Shown here in pieces: positions 33,313 to 41,532 of a stretch of DNA of 64,000 nt. Location: NCBI GenBank assembly GCA_004557975.1, contig SFEV01000007.1, positions 6,582 to 70,581 on the forward strand. The letters are read 5' to 3'. Source of the stretch: Lachnospiraceae bacterium (GTDB lineage Bacteria; Bacillota; Clostridia; Lachnospirales; Lachnospiraceae). The first letter of the stretch is position 1. Every line of letters starts with the position of its first letter. Both the position numbers and the translations under genes were made by a program. The notes under the pieces are model-generated. The model did not search any database. It had not been told where the DNA came from and saw nothing but the letters and a program-made list of their open reading frames with translations.

Positions 33313-34197
33313 ATGGCTATTTTTAAAGGCGCAGGCGTTGCAATTGTAACACCCATGTATGAGGATGGAACGGTAAATTACGATAAACTCGGTGAGCTCC
33401 TGGAGGAGCAGATTGCGGGAAAAACAGATGCAATTATTATCTGTGGGACGACAGGTGAGTCTTCCACACTGACCCATGAGGAGCATGTGGATGTAATCAG
33501 GTATGCAGTTGAGAAGGTGGCAAAGAGGATTCCTGTCATTGCAGGAACAGGTTCCAACTGCACAGATACGGCGATTTATCTGTCACAGGAGGCAGAGAAG
33601 GCCGGTGCTGACGGGCTTCTGCTCGTTACTCCGTACTACAACAAGGCCACGCAGAACGGTCTGATCCGTCATTATACAATGATTGCGGACTCAGTGACAC
33701 TTCCGATCATTCTTTATAACGTCCCCAGCAGAACAGGCTGTGCCCTTGCGCCGGAGACCATTGCGCATCTCGTAAAGAATGTGAAGAACATCGTGGGAGT
33801 AAAAGAAGCGTCAGGCAATATTTCCAACGTTGCAAAGCTGATGAGCCTGGTGGACGGGGAGATTGACCTGTACTCCGGCAATGATGATCAGGTGGTACCG
33901 ATTCTGGCTCTTGGAGGTATCGGAGTGATCTCCGTGCTTTCCAATATTGCTCCGGAGCAGACGCACAATATCGTTGCATCCTGGCTGGAGGGTGATGTAC
34001 AGAAGAGCTGCCGTCTTCAGCTTGAGGCCATCGAGCTTATTGAAGCTCTGTTCTGTGAAGTGAATCCGATTCCGGTAAAGAAAGCGCTGAATCTTCAGGG
34101 CAAGGAAGTCGGACCGCTCCGCGCTCCGCTGTTTGAGATGGAGGAGAAAAATGCACAGCGTCTGGAGAAGGCCATGAAAGCATACGGAGTTCTGTGA
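33313..34197 (+). CDS. dapA: 4-hydroxy-tetrahydrodipicolinate synthase
   Basis: Condenses aspartate semialdehyde and pyruvate, the first committed step to diaminopimelate and lysine; also supplies dipicolinate for spores. The 294-residue TIM-barrel chain has IICGTTGESSTLTHEEH, the Tyr-containing VTPYYNKATQNGL, LYNVPSRTG and the Schiff-base lysine in VGVKEASGN. AAGGAGG precedes the ATG. It is the first gene after the lysine riboswitch and is followed by dapB. Confidence 0.97.
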   Translation: MAIFKGAGVAIVTPMYEDGTVNYDKLGELLEEQIAGKTDAIIICGTTGESSTLTHEEHVDVIRYAVEKVAKRIPVIAGTGSNCTDTAIYLSQEAEKAGADGLLLVTPYYNKATQNGLIRHYTMIADSVTLPIILYNVPSRTGCALAPETIAHLVKNVKNIVGVKEASGNISNVAKLMSLVDGEIDLYSGNDDQVVPILALGGIGVISVLSNIAPEQTHNIVASWLEGDVQKSCRLQLEAIELIEALFCEVNPIPVKKALNLQGKEVGPLRAPLFEMEEKNAQRLEKAMKAYGVL

Positions 34198-34211
34198 AAG
34201 CGAGGATAAAA

Positions 34212-34985
34212 ATGGTTAGAGTAATTATGAGCGGCTGCAACGGCTATATGGGACGTGTAGTGACAGAGATTATCGCAGCAGATGAAGAGGCAGAGATTGT
34301 GGCAGGCATTGATCTTCAGGATAAGGGAGACAAGACGTATCCTGTCTTTACGGATATTTCCCAGTGTACCGTGGAAGCGGATGCGGTGATTGATTTTTCT
34401 TCACCGAAGGCACTGGACGGGCTTCTTACTTACTGTGTGGAAAAGCAGGTTCCGGCTATTTTCTGTACGACAGGATATTCTGAGAAGCAGATTGCACAGA
34501 TCAGAGAAGCGTCACAGAAAGTGGCTGTGATGAAGTCTGCGAACATGTCGCTCGGCATCAACATGCTGCTGAAGCTGATTCAGGATGCAGCGAAGCTTCT
34601 GGCTCCGGCCGGCTTTGACATGGAGATTGTGGAAAAACATCACAATCTGAAGGTGGACGCGCCCAGCGGTACGGCGCTGGCACTGGCTGACAGCCTGAAT
34701 GAGGCTCTCGATCAGAAATATGAATATAAATATGACAGAAGCCAGGAGCGCAGACGCAGAGACAAGTATGAGATCGGTATCAGCGCAGTGCGGGGAGGCA
34801 GCATTGTCGGAGAGCATGAAGTGATTTTTGCCGGACTTGATGAGGTGATCGAATTCAAGCATACGGCGTATTCAAAGAGTGTTTTTGCCAAAGGCGCTGT
34901 GCAGGCCGCAAAGTTTATGGCAGGAAAAACGGCCGGCTTTTACGATATGAGTGATGTGATTGCCAGTCGTGATGAAGAGCAGTAA
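34212..34985 (+). CDS. dapB: 4-hydroxy-tetrahydrodipicolinate reductase
   Basis: NAD(P)H-dependent reductase that follows DapA. The nucleotide-binding start is VIMSGCNGYMGRVV; the catalytic region is EIVEKHHNLKVDAPSGTALALAD, with the His-His-Asn-Lys core and the substrate loop SGTA. Residues SAVRGGSIVGEHEVIF form the conserved C-terminal motif. The 257-residue start sits behind GAGG, 14 bases after the dapA stop. Part of the lysine-regulated operon. Confidence 0.97.
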   Translation: MVRVIMSGCNGYMGRVVTEIIAADEEAEIVAGIDLQDKGDKTYPVFTDISQCTVEADAVIDFSSPKALDGLLTYCVEKQVPAIFCTTGYSEKQIAQIREASQKVAVMKSANMSLGINMLLKLIQDAAKLLAPAGFDMEIVEKHHNLKVDAPSGTALALADSLNEALDQKYEYKYDRSQERRRRDKYEIGISAVRGGSIVGEHEVIFAGLDEVIEFKHTAYSKSVFAKGAVQAAKFMAGKTAGFYDMSDVIASRDEEQ

Positions 34986-35001
34986 AAGAAAAGAATTTAC
35001 C

Positions 35002-35017
35002 ATAACACCAGTGTTAT
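35002..35017. repeat. 16-base palindrome between dapB and lysC
   Basis: ATAACAC-CA-GTGTTAT is a perfect inverted repeat 25 bases before the lysC start. With only a 2-base centre it is more like a protein operator than a hairpin; no T run follows. Confidence 0.45.
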
Positions 35018-35041
35018 AAATTATTTTGGAGGAACCCGAAG

Positions 35042-36358
35042 ATGAAAAAGGTAGTGAAGTTTGGCGGAAGCTCTCTTGCGAGCGCGGAGCAGTTCCGTAA
35101 AGTGGGAGAGATTATTCATTCAGACAGAGACAGGAAATATGTGGTACCGTCCGCACCGGGAAAACGGTATTCATCGGATACAAAGGTGACGGATATGCTC
35201 TATGACTGTTACAATACGGCGGCAGATCATATAGATATCGCGAGAAAACTCGCAGCGATTCAGGAGCGGTACCAGGAAATCATCGACGGGCTCGGACTTG
35301 ATCTGTCACTGGATGCTGAGTTTGCGAAGATCAGAGAACAGTTTGAAGCACAGGCAGGAAGCGATTACGCTGCTTCCCGCGGTGAGTATCTGAACGGTAT
35401 TGTCATGGCTGCGTATCTGGGATATGAGTTTATTGATGCGGCCGAGGTGATCCGTTTTGATGAAGACGGTGTCTTTGACAGTGAGACGACCAACCGGATT
35501 CTGCAGGAAAGGCTGCGGACTGTGGAATGTGCTGTCATTCCGGGGTTCTACGGGGCTCTGGAAGATGGAAGCATCAAGACCTTTTCAAGGGGTGGTTCTG
35601 ATATCACCGGCTCCATTGTGGCCAGAGCCGTCCATGCAGACCTGTACGAGAACTGGACAGATGTGTCTGGCTTCCTCGTGACAGATCCGCGTATTGTGGA
35701 AAATCCGGAGACCATTGAGACAATCACATACCGCGAGCTGCGTGAGCTCTCCTATATGGGAGCGACGGTGCTGCACGCTGATTCCATCTTCCCGCTGCGC
35801 CAGGAGGGTATACCGATCAATATTAAAAATACGAATCGTCCACAGGATCCGGGTACACTGATTGTGGAGAGCACCTGCCGCCAGCCGAAGTTTACGATTA
35901 CCGGTATTGCCGGCAAGAAGGGATTCTGTGCAGTCAATATTGAAAAGGATATGATGAACTCCGAGATCGGATTCGGGCGCAAGGTGCTCCAGGTATTTGA
36001 GGAAAACGGAATTTCCTTTGAGCATGTTCCGTCCGGCATTGATACTTTCACAGTTCTCGTTCATCAGTCCGAGTTCATGGAGAAGGAGCAGAGCGTAATC
36101 TCCGGTATTCACAGAGCTGTGCATCCGGACACTCTTGATCTGGAATCGGATCTTGCACTGATTGCAGTGGTGGGACGCGGCATGCGGGCAAAGCGCGGCA
36201 CTTCGGGACGGATTTTTTCCGCACTGGCTCACGCCAATGTCAACGTAAAGATGATTGATCAGGGTTCCAGTGAACTGAATATCATCATCGGTGTGAAAAA
36301 TGAGGATTTTGAGCGTGCGGTGAAGGCTATTTACGATATTTTTGTACTGACAGTATAG
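35042..36358 (+). CDS. lysC: Aspartate kinase
   Basis: Phosphorylates aspartate at the head of the lysine, threonine and methionine pathways. The 438-residue chain begins KVVKFGGSSLASAEQF, has VVPSAPGKR instead of the more common VVSAMG, then FSRGGSDITGSIVA and two C-terminal ACT domains (FTITGIAGKKGFCAVNIEK; LIAVVGRGMRAKRGTSGRIF). GGAGG lies 8 bases upstream. It is the third gene of the lysine set, 56 bases after dapB, and is followed 20 bases later by an unrelated LRR gene, implying read-through. Confidence 0.96.
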   Translation: MKKVVKFGGSSLASAEQFRKVGEIIHSDRDRKYVVPSAPGKRYSSDTKVTDMLYDCYNTAADHIDIARKLAAIQERYQEIIDGLGLDLSLDAEFAKIREQFEAQAGSDYAASRGEYLNGIVMAAYLGYEFIDAAEVIRFDEDGVFDSETTNRILQERLRTVECAVIPGFYGALEDGSIKTFSRGGSDITGSIVARAVHADLYENWTDVSGFLVTDPRIVENPETIETITYRELRELSYMGATVLHADSIFPLRQEGIPINIKNTNRPQDPGTLIVESTCRQPKFTITGIAGKKGFCAVNIEKDMMNSEIGFGRKVLQVFEENGISFEHVPSGIDTFTVLVHQSEFMEKEQSVISGIHRAVHPDTLDLESDLALIAVVGRGMRAKRGTSGRIFSALAHANVNVKMIDQGSSELNIIIGVKNEDFERAVKAIYDIFVLTV

Positions 36359-36378
36359 ACGAAATACGAGGGATAGAT

Positions 36379-37419
36379 ATGCAGAATCATTATACGGTGC
36401 CGGAGACGGCACAGTCCTTCGCATATGAGAGAAAGGGAAACAGCGCAGTCATCTGGCGCTGTTTTTCGCATGATACGAGGGCATACATTCCGGCGGAGAT
36501 TGACGGCCTGCCGGTAAAAGAGATTGCACCCTACGCATTCTCCGCACATATGGAGGAACGGACTCTGGAGCAGGGGATACAAAGCGGCAAACTTCGCATC
36601 TGTGTTCCGGAGTTTCTGTATGAAAGTGATCCGGATGGGAGAGAACTTCCGCCTGCTCTGTGTGGAAACAGACTGGAAGGCATCTCATTTCCACAGGAGC
36701 TGCTCAGAGTGGGACGGTACTGTTTTTACAACTGTGATGCGCTTCACAGCCTGGAATTCTGGGGAGCACTGGCTGACTGGGGAACCGGTGTGTTTACCGG
36801 GTGTCACAGGATCAGGGAGATTCGTGTCCACACAAAACAGGATGGGAGCTCTTCACTGAAGCAGGTGCTGGATGAAGTCCATGAGGAGTTGCGAGTCACG
36901 TACTGTTTTGAGGGACAGGATGAAGGGCAAATGGTCCTGGCCCATCTTCTTTTTCCGGAATTCTATGAGGAAGGAATCGAAAATACACCGGCCAGGATTC
37001 TGGAGACCCATGTGCACGGGTCAGGTATGATGTACAGGAACTGCTTTCAGGGCAGAATATTTGATTTTCGCCAGTATGATACACTGTTTCCACATGCCGT
37101 TGCCCAGGAATCTCAGGAATCAGTCTCAGAGCTTGTCCTGGACAGGCTGCAGGATTCCTTCAGGCTGTCGGAGAGCGCTAAGGAACAGTATCTTACTTAC
37201 ATGCGCACCCATGCAGAACAGATAGCTGCGTTTATTCTTGACAATCGTGATATAGAAAAGCTTCAGTGGTTTCTGGAAAATGTGGGGAAGAGCACGGAAC
37301 TGACTGATTTTATGGTGGAGAGAGCTTCAAAGCTCCAGTTTGCGGAGGCTCTTGGGATGTTGATGGAATTTCAGAGGGCCGGGCGACCGAAGAAAACAAG
37401 AAGGCGCATGGAGCTGTAG
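36379..37419 (+). CDS. Cytoplasmic leucine-rich-repeat protein next to AAA+/VWA module 2
   Basis: A 346-residue protein without signal peptide. Residues 20-140 contain LRR_5-like phrases (YIPAEIDGLPVKEIAPYAFS, LRVGRYCFYNCDALHSLEFW, GTGVFTGCHRIREI). The remainder is helical, ending in a basic tail KKTRRRMEL. Most LRR_5 proteins of this group are secreted; this one appears to be internal. It starts 20 bases after lysC with a weak GAGGG site and is followed by the VWA-like and AAA+ genes, so it may be a substrate-binding or scaffold part of that module (inference). Confidence 0.75.
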   Translation: MQNHYTVPETAQSFAYERKGNSAVIWRCFSHDTRAYIPAEIDGLPVKEIAPYAFSAHMEERTLEQGIQSGKLRICVPEFLYESDPDGRELPPALCGNRLEGISFPQELLRVGRYCFYNCDALHSLEFWGALADWGTGVFTGCHRIREIRVHTKQDGSSSLKQVLDEVHEELRVTYCFEGQDEGQMVLAHLLFPEFYEEGIENTPARILETHVHGSGMMYRNCFQGRIFDFRQYDTLFPHAVAQESQESVSELVLDRLQDSFRLSESAKEQYLTYMRTHAEQIAAFILDNRDIEKLQWFLENVGKSTELTDFMVERASKLQFAEALGMLMEFQRAGRPKKTRRRMEL

Positions 37420-37516
37420 AGTTCAGGCCTGATCGAAATAAAAAAGCTGCAAAATAACAGAAGCTGCGGTAAAATAGTACCGGAGCAAAGATACATCCGG
37501 GAAAAGGAGGTGCGGT

Positions 37517-38866
37517 ATGAATCCCGTTTACGAAGAACGAAAGGAAATGCTGGATTTTATCGAAGTAGCGGCGGATATTCTGCGCAGTGCCCGCAATGAG
37601 CTGTATCTGAATATGAGATTTCTCGATGTCTCTCTTTCAAGCCTTGTCTTCGTACCGGATCAGCAGATACGCATCACAGGCACCGATGGCAGCGCGCTGT
37701 TTTTTCAGCCGGATGCGCTGGTGGAGGTATTTCGAAAAGGACGCACAGAGGTGAACCGCCGGTATCTGCACAGCATTATGCATTGTCTGTTCTCGCATCT
37801 GTGGACACGCAGGGAGCGGGATCCGGAATATTGGAATCTGGCGTGTGATATTGCGGCGGAGTACGTGATAGACGGGCTGTATCTGAAAGCGCTGCACCGG
37901 CCGAAATCATCCCTGCGCCGTGAAGTGTACCGGTGGGTACAGTCGGGTCCTTCCGGTGAGCAGGAGACAGAAAATGTCACGGTGACAGCGGAGCGTGTAT
38001 ACCGTTTTTTATGCGGCCGCCACATGATGCAGGCACAGCTTGATGTGTGGAAACGGGAGTTCCTTGTGGATGACCACAGCCGCTGGGATCAGGATCAGGA
38101 CCAGAAGCAGAAGAGTCCTCAGCAGCAGAAGTGGGATGACATCCGTGACAGGATGCAGACAGAGATGGAAACTTTTTCCAAAGAAGCTTCCGATGATATG
38201 AGAAGCCTTGAGGAACAGATTTGTGCACAGAACCGCAAACGGTACGATTATCGTGAGTTTCTCCGGAAATTTTCTGTCCTGAAAGAGGAGATGCAGGTGG
38301 ATCCGGACTCCTTTGACTATATTTTTTACCATTACGGGATGGACCTGTACGGCAATATGCCGCTGATAGAGCCTCTGGAGACGAAGGAGGTTCAGAAGGT
38401 GGAGGATTTTGTGATCGTCCTGGATACCTCCATGTCGTGCAAGGGCGATCTGCTGAAGCACTTTCTGGAGGAGACGTACAGCATTCTCAGTGAATCGGAG
38501 AGCTTTTTCAGGAAAATTCATATTCACATCCTGCAGTGTGATGACAGAGTGCAGGAGGATGTGCTGATAACAAACCAGGAGGAGATGAAGCAGTATATGG
38601 AGCATTTTACGGTCCGGGGCTTCGGCGGAACAGATTTTCGTCCGGCCTTTGCAAGAGTGCAGGAGCTTTTGTGTCGGAAATGCTTTACGAAGCTGAGAGG
38701 ACTGATTTATTTTACCGACGGGTACGGGACGTTTCCGGTCCGGAAGCCGCCATATGAGACGGCATTTGTATTTCTGAGGGAGGACTACCGGGATGTGGAT
38801 GTGCCGCCGTGGGCGATCAAGCTAATTGTGGACCGTGAAGAGCTGATGAGGGGAGATAGCGTATGA
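37517..38866 (+). CDS. VWA-like protein with metallopeptidase-like N-terminus (module 2, DUF2201-type)
   Basis: A 449-residue protein. The N-terminal half resembles the putative metallopeptidase domain that precedes VWA-like domains in DUF2201 proteins: HSIMHCLFSHLW (His85, His89, His94) stands where HExxH would be expected, and the Glu is replaced by Ser, so proteolysis is doubtful. A Gln/Asp-rich linker (about 190-205) leads to the VWA-like domain with DTSMS (303-307), FGGTDFRPAF and LIYFTDGYG. AGGAGG precedes the ATG. Its last bases overlap the AAA+ gene by ATGA. Confidence 0.82.
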   Translation: MNPVYEERKEMLDFIEVAADILRSARNELYLNMRFLDVSLSSLVFVPDQQIRITGTDGSALFFQPDALVEVFRKGRTEVNRRYLHSIMHCLFSHLWTRRERDPEYWNLACDIAAEYVIDGLYLKALHRPKSSLRREVYRWVQSGPSGEQETENVTVTAERVYRFLCGRHMMQAQLDVWKREFLVDDHSRWDQDQDQKQKSPQQQKWDDIRDRMQTEMETFSKEASDDMRSLEEQICAQNRKRYDYREFLRKFSVLKEEMQVDPDSFDYIFYHYGMDLYGNMPLIEPLETKEVQKVEDFVIVLDTSMSCKGDLLKHFLEETYSILSESESFFRKIHIHILQCDDRVQEDVLITNQEEMKQYMEHFTVRGFGGTDFRPAFARVQELLCRKCFTKLRGLIYFTDGYGTFPVRKPPYETAFVFLREDYRDVDVPPWAIKLIVDREELMRGDSV

Positions 38867-40377
38867 ATATCAGAAGAGCAAAAGAGGAAATAAAGGATAC
38901 GATAGAAGCGTATCTTCTGAAGAATGAATACGGAGAATATGTGATTCCGCCGATCCGCCAGAGGCCAGTACTGCTTCTGGGCGCACCGGGTATCGGAAAG
39001 ACGCAGATTATGGAGCAGATTGCTAAGGAGTGTGGAATCGGGCTGGTGGCCTACACGATCACCCACCACACACGTCAGAGTGCCATCGGACTTCCATTTG
39101 TCTCAAAACAGTCCTACGGTGGACGTGAATATACGGTGACAGAGTATACCATGAGTGAAATCGTGGCATCTGTCTACGAAAAAATGGAGAAGACGGGACT
39201 TTCGGAGGGAATTCTGTTCATTGACGAGATCAACTGTGTCTCTGAGACGCTTGCTCCGGCCATGCTTCAGTTTCTGCAGTGCAAAACCTTCGGAAGTCAT
39301 GAAATCCCTCAGGGATGGATCATTGTGGCGGCCGGAAATCCTCCGGAATACAATAAATCCGTGCGTGAGTTCGATGTGGTCACACTGGACCGCGTTAAAA
39401 AAATCGAGGTGGAGCCTGATTTTGCGGTCTGGAAAGAATATGCGGTGAAGCAGCAGCTCCACCCTGCCGTGATTTCCTATCTGAATACAAGGACCGGAAA
39501 CTTCTACAAGATGGAGACGACGGTGGACGGAAGAAAATTCGCGACGCCCAGAGGATGGGAGGACCTGTCCACAATCCTGAATGTCTATGACAGTCTGGGA
39601 AAGGAGATGGACAGGGAGGTCGTTGTGCAGTATATTCAGCATGAGCGCATTGCCAAAGATTTTGCAAATTATCTGGAGCTGTACCGCAAATACCAGATGG
39701 ATTACCAGCTGGATGTAGTGCTGGAGGGAAGCATTGATGAGATTTTGCTGAAGAAAGCTTCTCATGCCCCCTTTGATGAGCGGCTCAGTGTGGTCAGTCT
39801 GCTTCTGTCGAGATGCAGAAGCCGGTTCGCAAAGCTGATGCGGCGGGAGCATGTCCTTGAGCTCCTCTATGAAAATCTGAAAATCCTCAGAGAGGGACTG
39901 CTGGGTGTGCACAGTGGACAGCCGATCGTATATTTCAGAGAAATTCTGGATGAATGGGAGAAAGAGACGACCCGGAAAAAGCAGGCGGAGCTTCTGACGA
40001 GACAGGAAGAGCATGACTGCCGCCAGGTGTCAGAGATTCTGGAACGATATCAGATTGAGCTGCAAAAGAGAGAAGTACAGGACGGCGATACTGCTTTTGC
40101 AGAAATCAGGCAGTGGTTCGACGAAGCACAGGATGCGTATGACAGAGAACTTGAAGATTCCGGACGTATGCTGGAGCATGCATTTGACTTTATGGAAGCA
40201 GCTTTCGGCGGGGGACAGGAGATGGTAATCTTTGTGACGGAGCTGAACAGCGATTATTACAGTATTAAATTCCTTCAGCAGTATGAATGCAAACGGTATT
40301 ATCGTTATAATCGGCAGCTCCTGTTTGAGGAGGGAAGCAGAACCATTGAGGCGCGTCTGAAGGCGCTGGGAAAATAA
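38863..40377 (+). CDS. AAA+ ATPase, partner of the VWA-like protein (module 2)
   Basis: A 504-residue AAA+ protein with Walker A LLGAPGIGKTQ (40-48), Walker B GILFIDEIN (117-124), sensor-1 VAAGNPPEYN and an Arg-finger region DVVTLDRVKKIEV. After the AAA+ core (to ~260) comes a long helical C-terminal extension unlike module 1. The 4-base ATGA overlap with the VWA-like gene shows translational coupling. Gene order (VWA first) is the reverse of module 1. Together they resemble MoxR/VWA chaperone pairs; the client is unknown. Confidence 0.85.
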   Translation: MNIRRAKEEIKDTIEAYLLKNEYGEYVIPPIRQRPVLLLGAPGIGKTQIMEQIAKECGIGLVAYTITHHTRQSAIGLPFVSKQSYGGREYTVTEYTMSEIVASVYEKMEKTGLSEGILFIDEINCVSETLAPAMLQFLQCKTFGSHEIPQGWIIVAAGNPPEYNKSVREFDVVTLDRVKKIEVEPDFAVWKEYAVKQQLHPAVISYLNTRTGNFYKMETTVDGRKFATPRGWEDLSTILNVYDSLGKEMDREVVVQYIQHERIAKDFANYLELYRKYQMDYQLDVVLEGSIDEILLKKASHAPFDERLSVVSLLLSRCRSRFAKLMRREHVLELLYENLKILREGLLGVHSGQPIVYFREILDEWEKETTRKKQAELLTRQEEHDCRQVSEILERYQIELQKREVQDGDTAFAEIRQWFDEAQDAYDRELEDSGRMLEHAFDFMEAAFGGGQEMVIFVTELNSDYYSIKFLQQYECKRYYRYNRQLLFEEGSRTIEARLKALGK

Positions 40378-40381
40378 AAGA

Positions 40382-40419
40382 AAAATGCCTGTGTCACACA
40401 GTGGTGATACAGGCATTTT
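40382..40419. terminator. Bidirectional terminator between module 2 and ilvE
   Basis: AAAATGCCTGTGTCA pairs with TGATACAGGCATTTT (one G-T/A-C mismatch) across a short loop. A and T runs flank both sides, so it can end both convergent transcripts. Confidence 0.9.
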
Positions 40420-40423
40420 GTAA

Positions 40424-41449
40424 TTATCTGATAACCTTGATCCATCCTTCCGGAGCTTCGATGCGTCCCATCTGAATTCCGGTCAGCGTATCATACAGCT
40501 TCTTTGTGACAGGTCCCATTTCACTCATACCGCTCGGGAAGCAGATTTCATTGCCGTGATCAACGATCTTGCCTACCGGTGAGATCACAGCGGCAGTACC
40601 GCACAGACCACACTCTGCGAAATCCTTCACCTCGTCGAAGTAAACCTCACGCTCCTCGACCTCGAGTCCCAGGTAATCCTTTGCCACAACTAGCAGTGAG
40701 CGGCGTGTGATGGACGGCAGAATACTCGGGGACTTCGGAGTAACGACCTTATTGTCTTTTGTGACGAAGAGGAAATTGGCTCCGCCTGTCTCCTCAACCT
40801 TCGTTCTTGTGGCTGCATCGAGATACATATTCTCATCATAACCCTGACGGTGAGCATCCATGATTGCATACAGGCTCATGGCGTAGTTCAGTCCTGCCTT
40901 GATATGGCCTGTTCCGTGAGGTGCTGCACGGTCAAAATCGCAGACACGGATTGTCAGAGGTCTTACACCGCCTTTAAAGTACGGACCTACCGGAGTCGTG
41001 AAGATACGGAACTGGTATTCATTGGCCGGCTTTACACCGATGACAGCGTCACTTCCGAACATGTACGGACGAATATACAAAGTAGCGCCGGAACCGTAGG
41101 GCGGAACGTAAGCTTCATTTGCTGCAACTGTCTGTACCACCGCATCAACAAAACGATCCTGCGGGAATACCGGCATTTCCAGTCTCTTGCAGGAAGCTTC
41201 CATACGTGCAGCGTTCAGGTCCGGGCGGAACGTAACAATATGTCCGTCTTCCGTGGTGTATGCTTTCATACCCTCAAAGCATGTCTGTGCATACTGAAGC
41301 ACACCGGCACACTCTGTGATTGTAACGGTTGGATCAGAGATCAGAGCGCCCTCATCCCACGCGCCGTTTTTATAATTGGAAACAAAACGTTTGTCAGTCT
41401 GCATATAGCCGAATCCAAGATTGGCCCAGTCGATATTTTTCTTTTCCAT
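40424..41449 (-). CDS. ilvE: Branched-chain amino acid aminotransferase
   Basis: PLP fold-type IV enzyme interconverting branched-chain amino acids and their keto acids. The 341-residue (class II BCAT) chain has CFEGMKAYTTEDG, LNAARMEASCKRL, GHIKAGLNYAMSL holding the PLP lysine, and VEETGGANFLFV. A GGAAGG is upstream of the ATG. No ilv or leu genes are near and the gene has its own promoter and terminator. Confidence 0.96.
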   Translation of the reverse strand: MEKKNIDWANLGFGYMQTDKRFVSNYKNGAWDEGALISDPTVTITECAGVLQYAQTCFEGMKAYTTEDGHIVTFRPDLNAARMEASCKRLEMPVFPQDRFVDAVVQTVAANEAYVPPYGSGATLYIRPYMFGSDAVIGVKPANEYQFRIFTTPVGPYFKGGVRPLTIRVCDFDRAAPHGTGHIKAGLNYAMSLYAIMDAHRQGYDENMYLDAATRTKVEETGGANFLFVTKDNKVVTPKSPSILPSITRRSLLVVAKDYLGLEVEEREVYFDEVKDFAECGLCGTAAVISPVGKIVDHGNEICFPSGMSEMGPVTKKLYDTLTGIQMGRIEAPEGWIKVIR

Positions 41450-41495
41450 AATTCACATTCCTTCCTTATGTAAAATAAAAAATTACATTATTTGT

Positions 41496-41524
41496 AGTTT
41501 ACACCTGCTTTTTTTTTGCGTCAA
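41496..41524 (-). promoter_or_regulatory. Predicted promoter of ilvE
   Basis: Minus strand TTGACG, 17-base spacer, TAAACT, about 50 bases before the start; no leader peptide or T-box was seen. Confidence 0.65.
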
Positions 41525-41532
41525 GCTTTATT

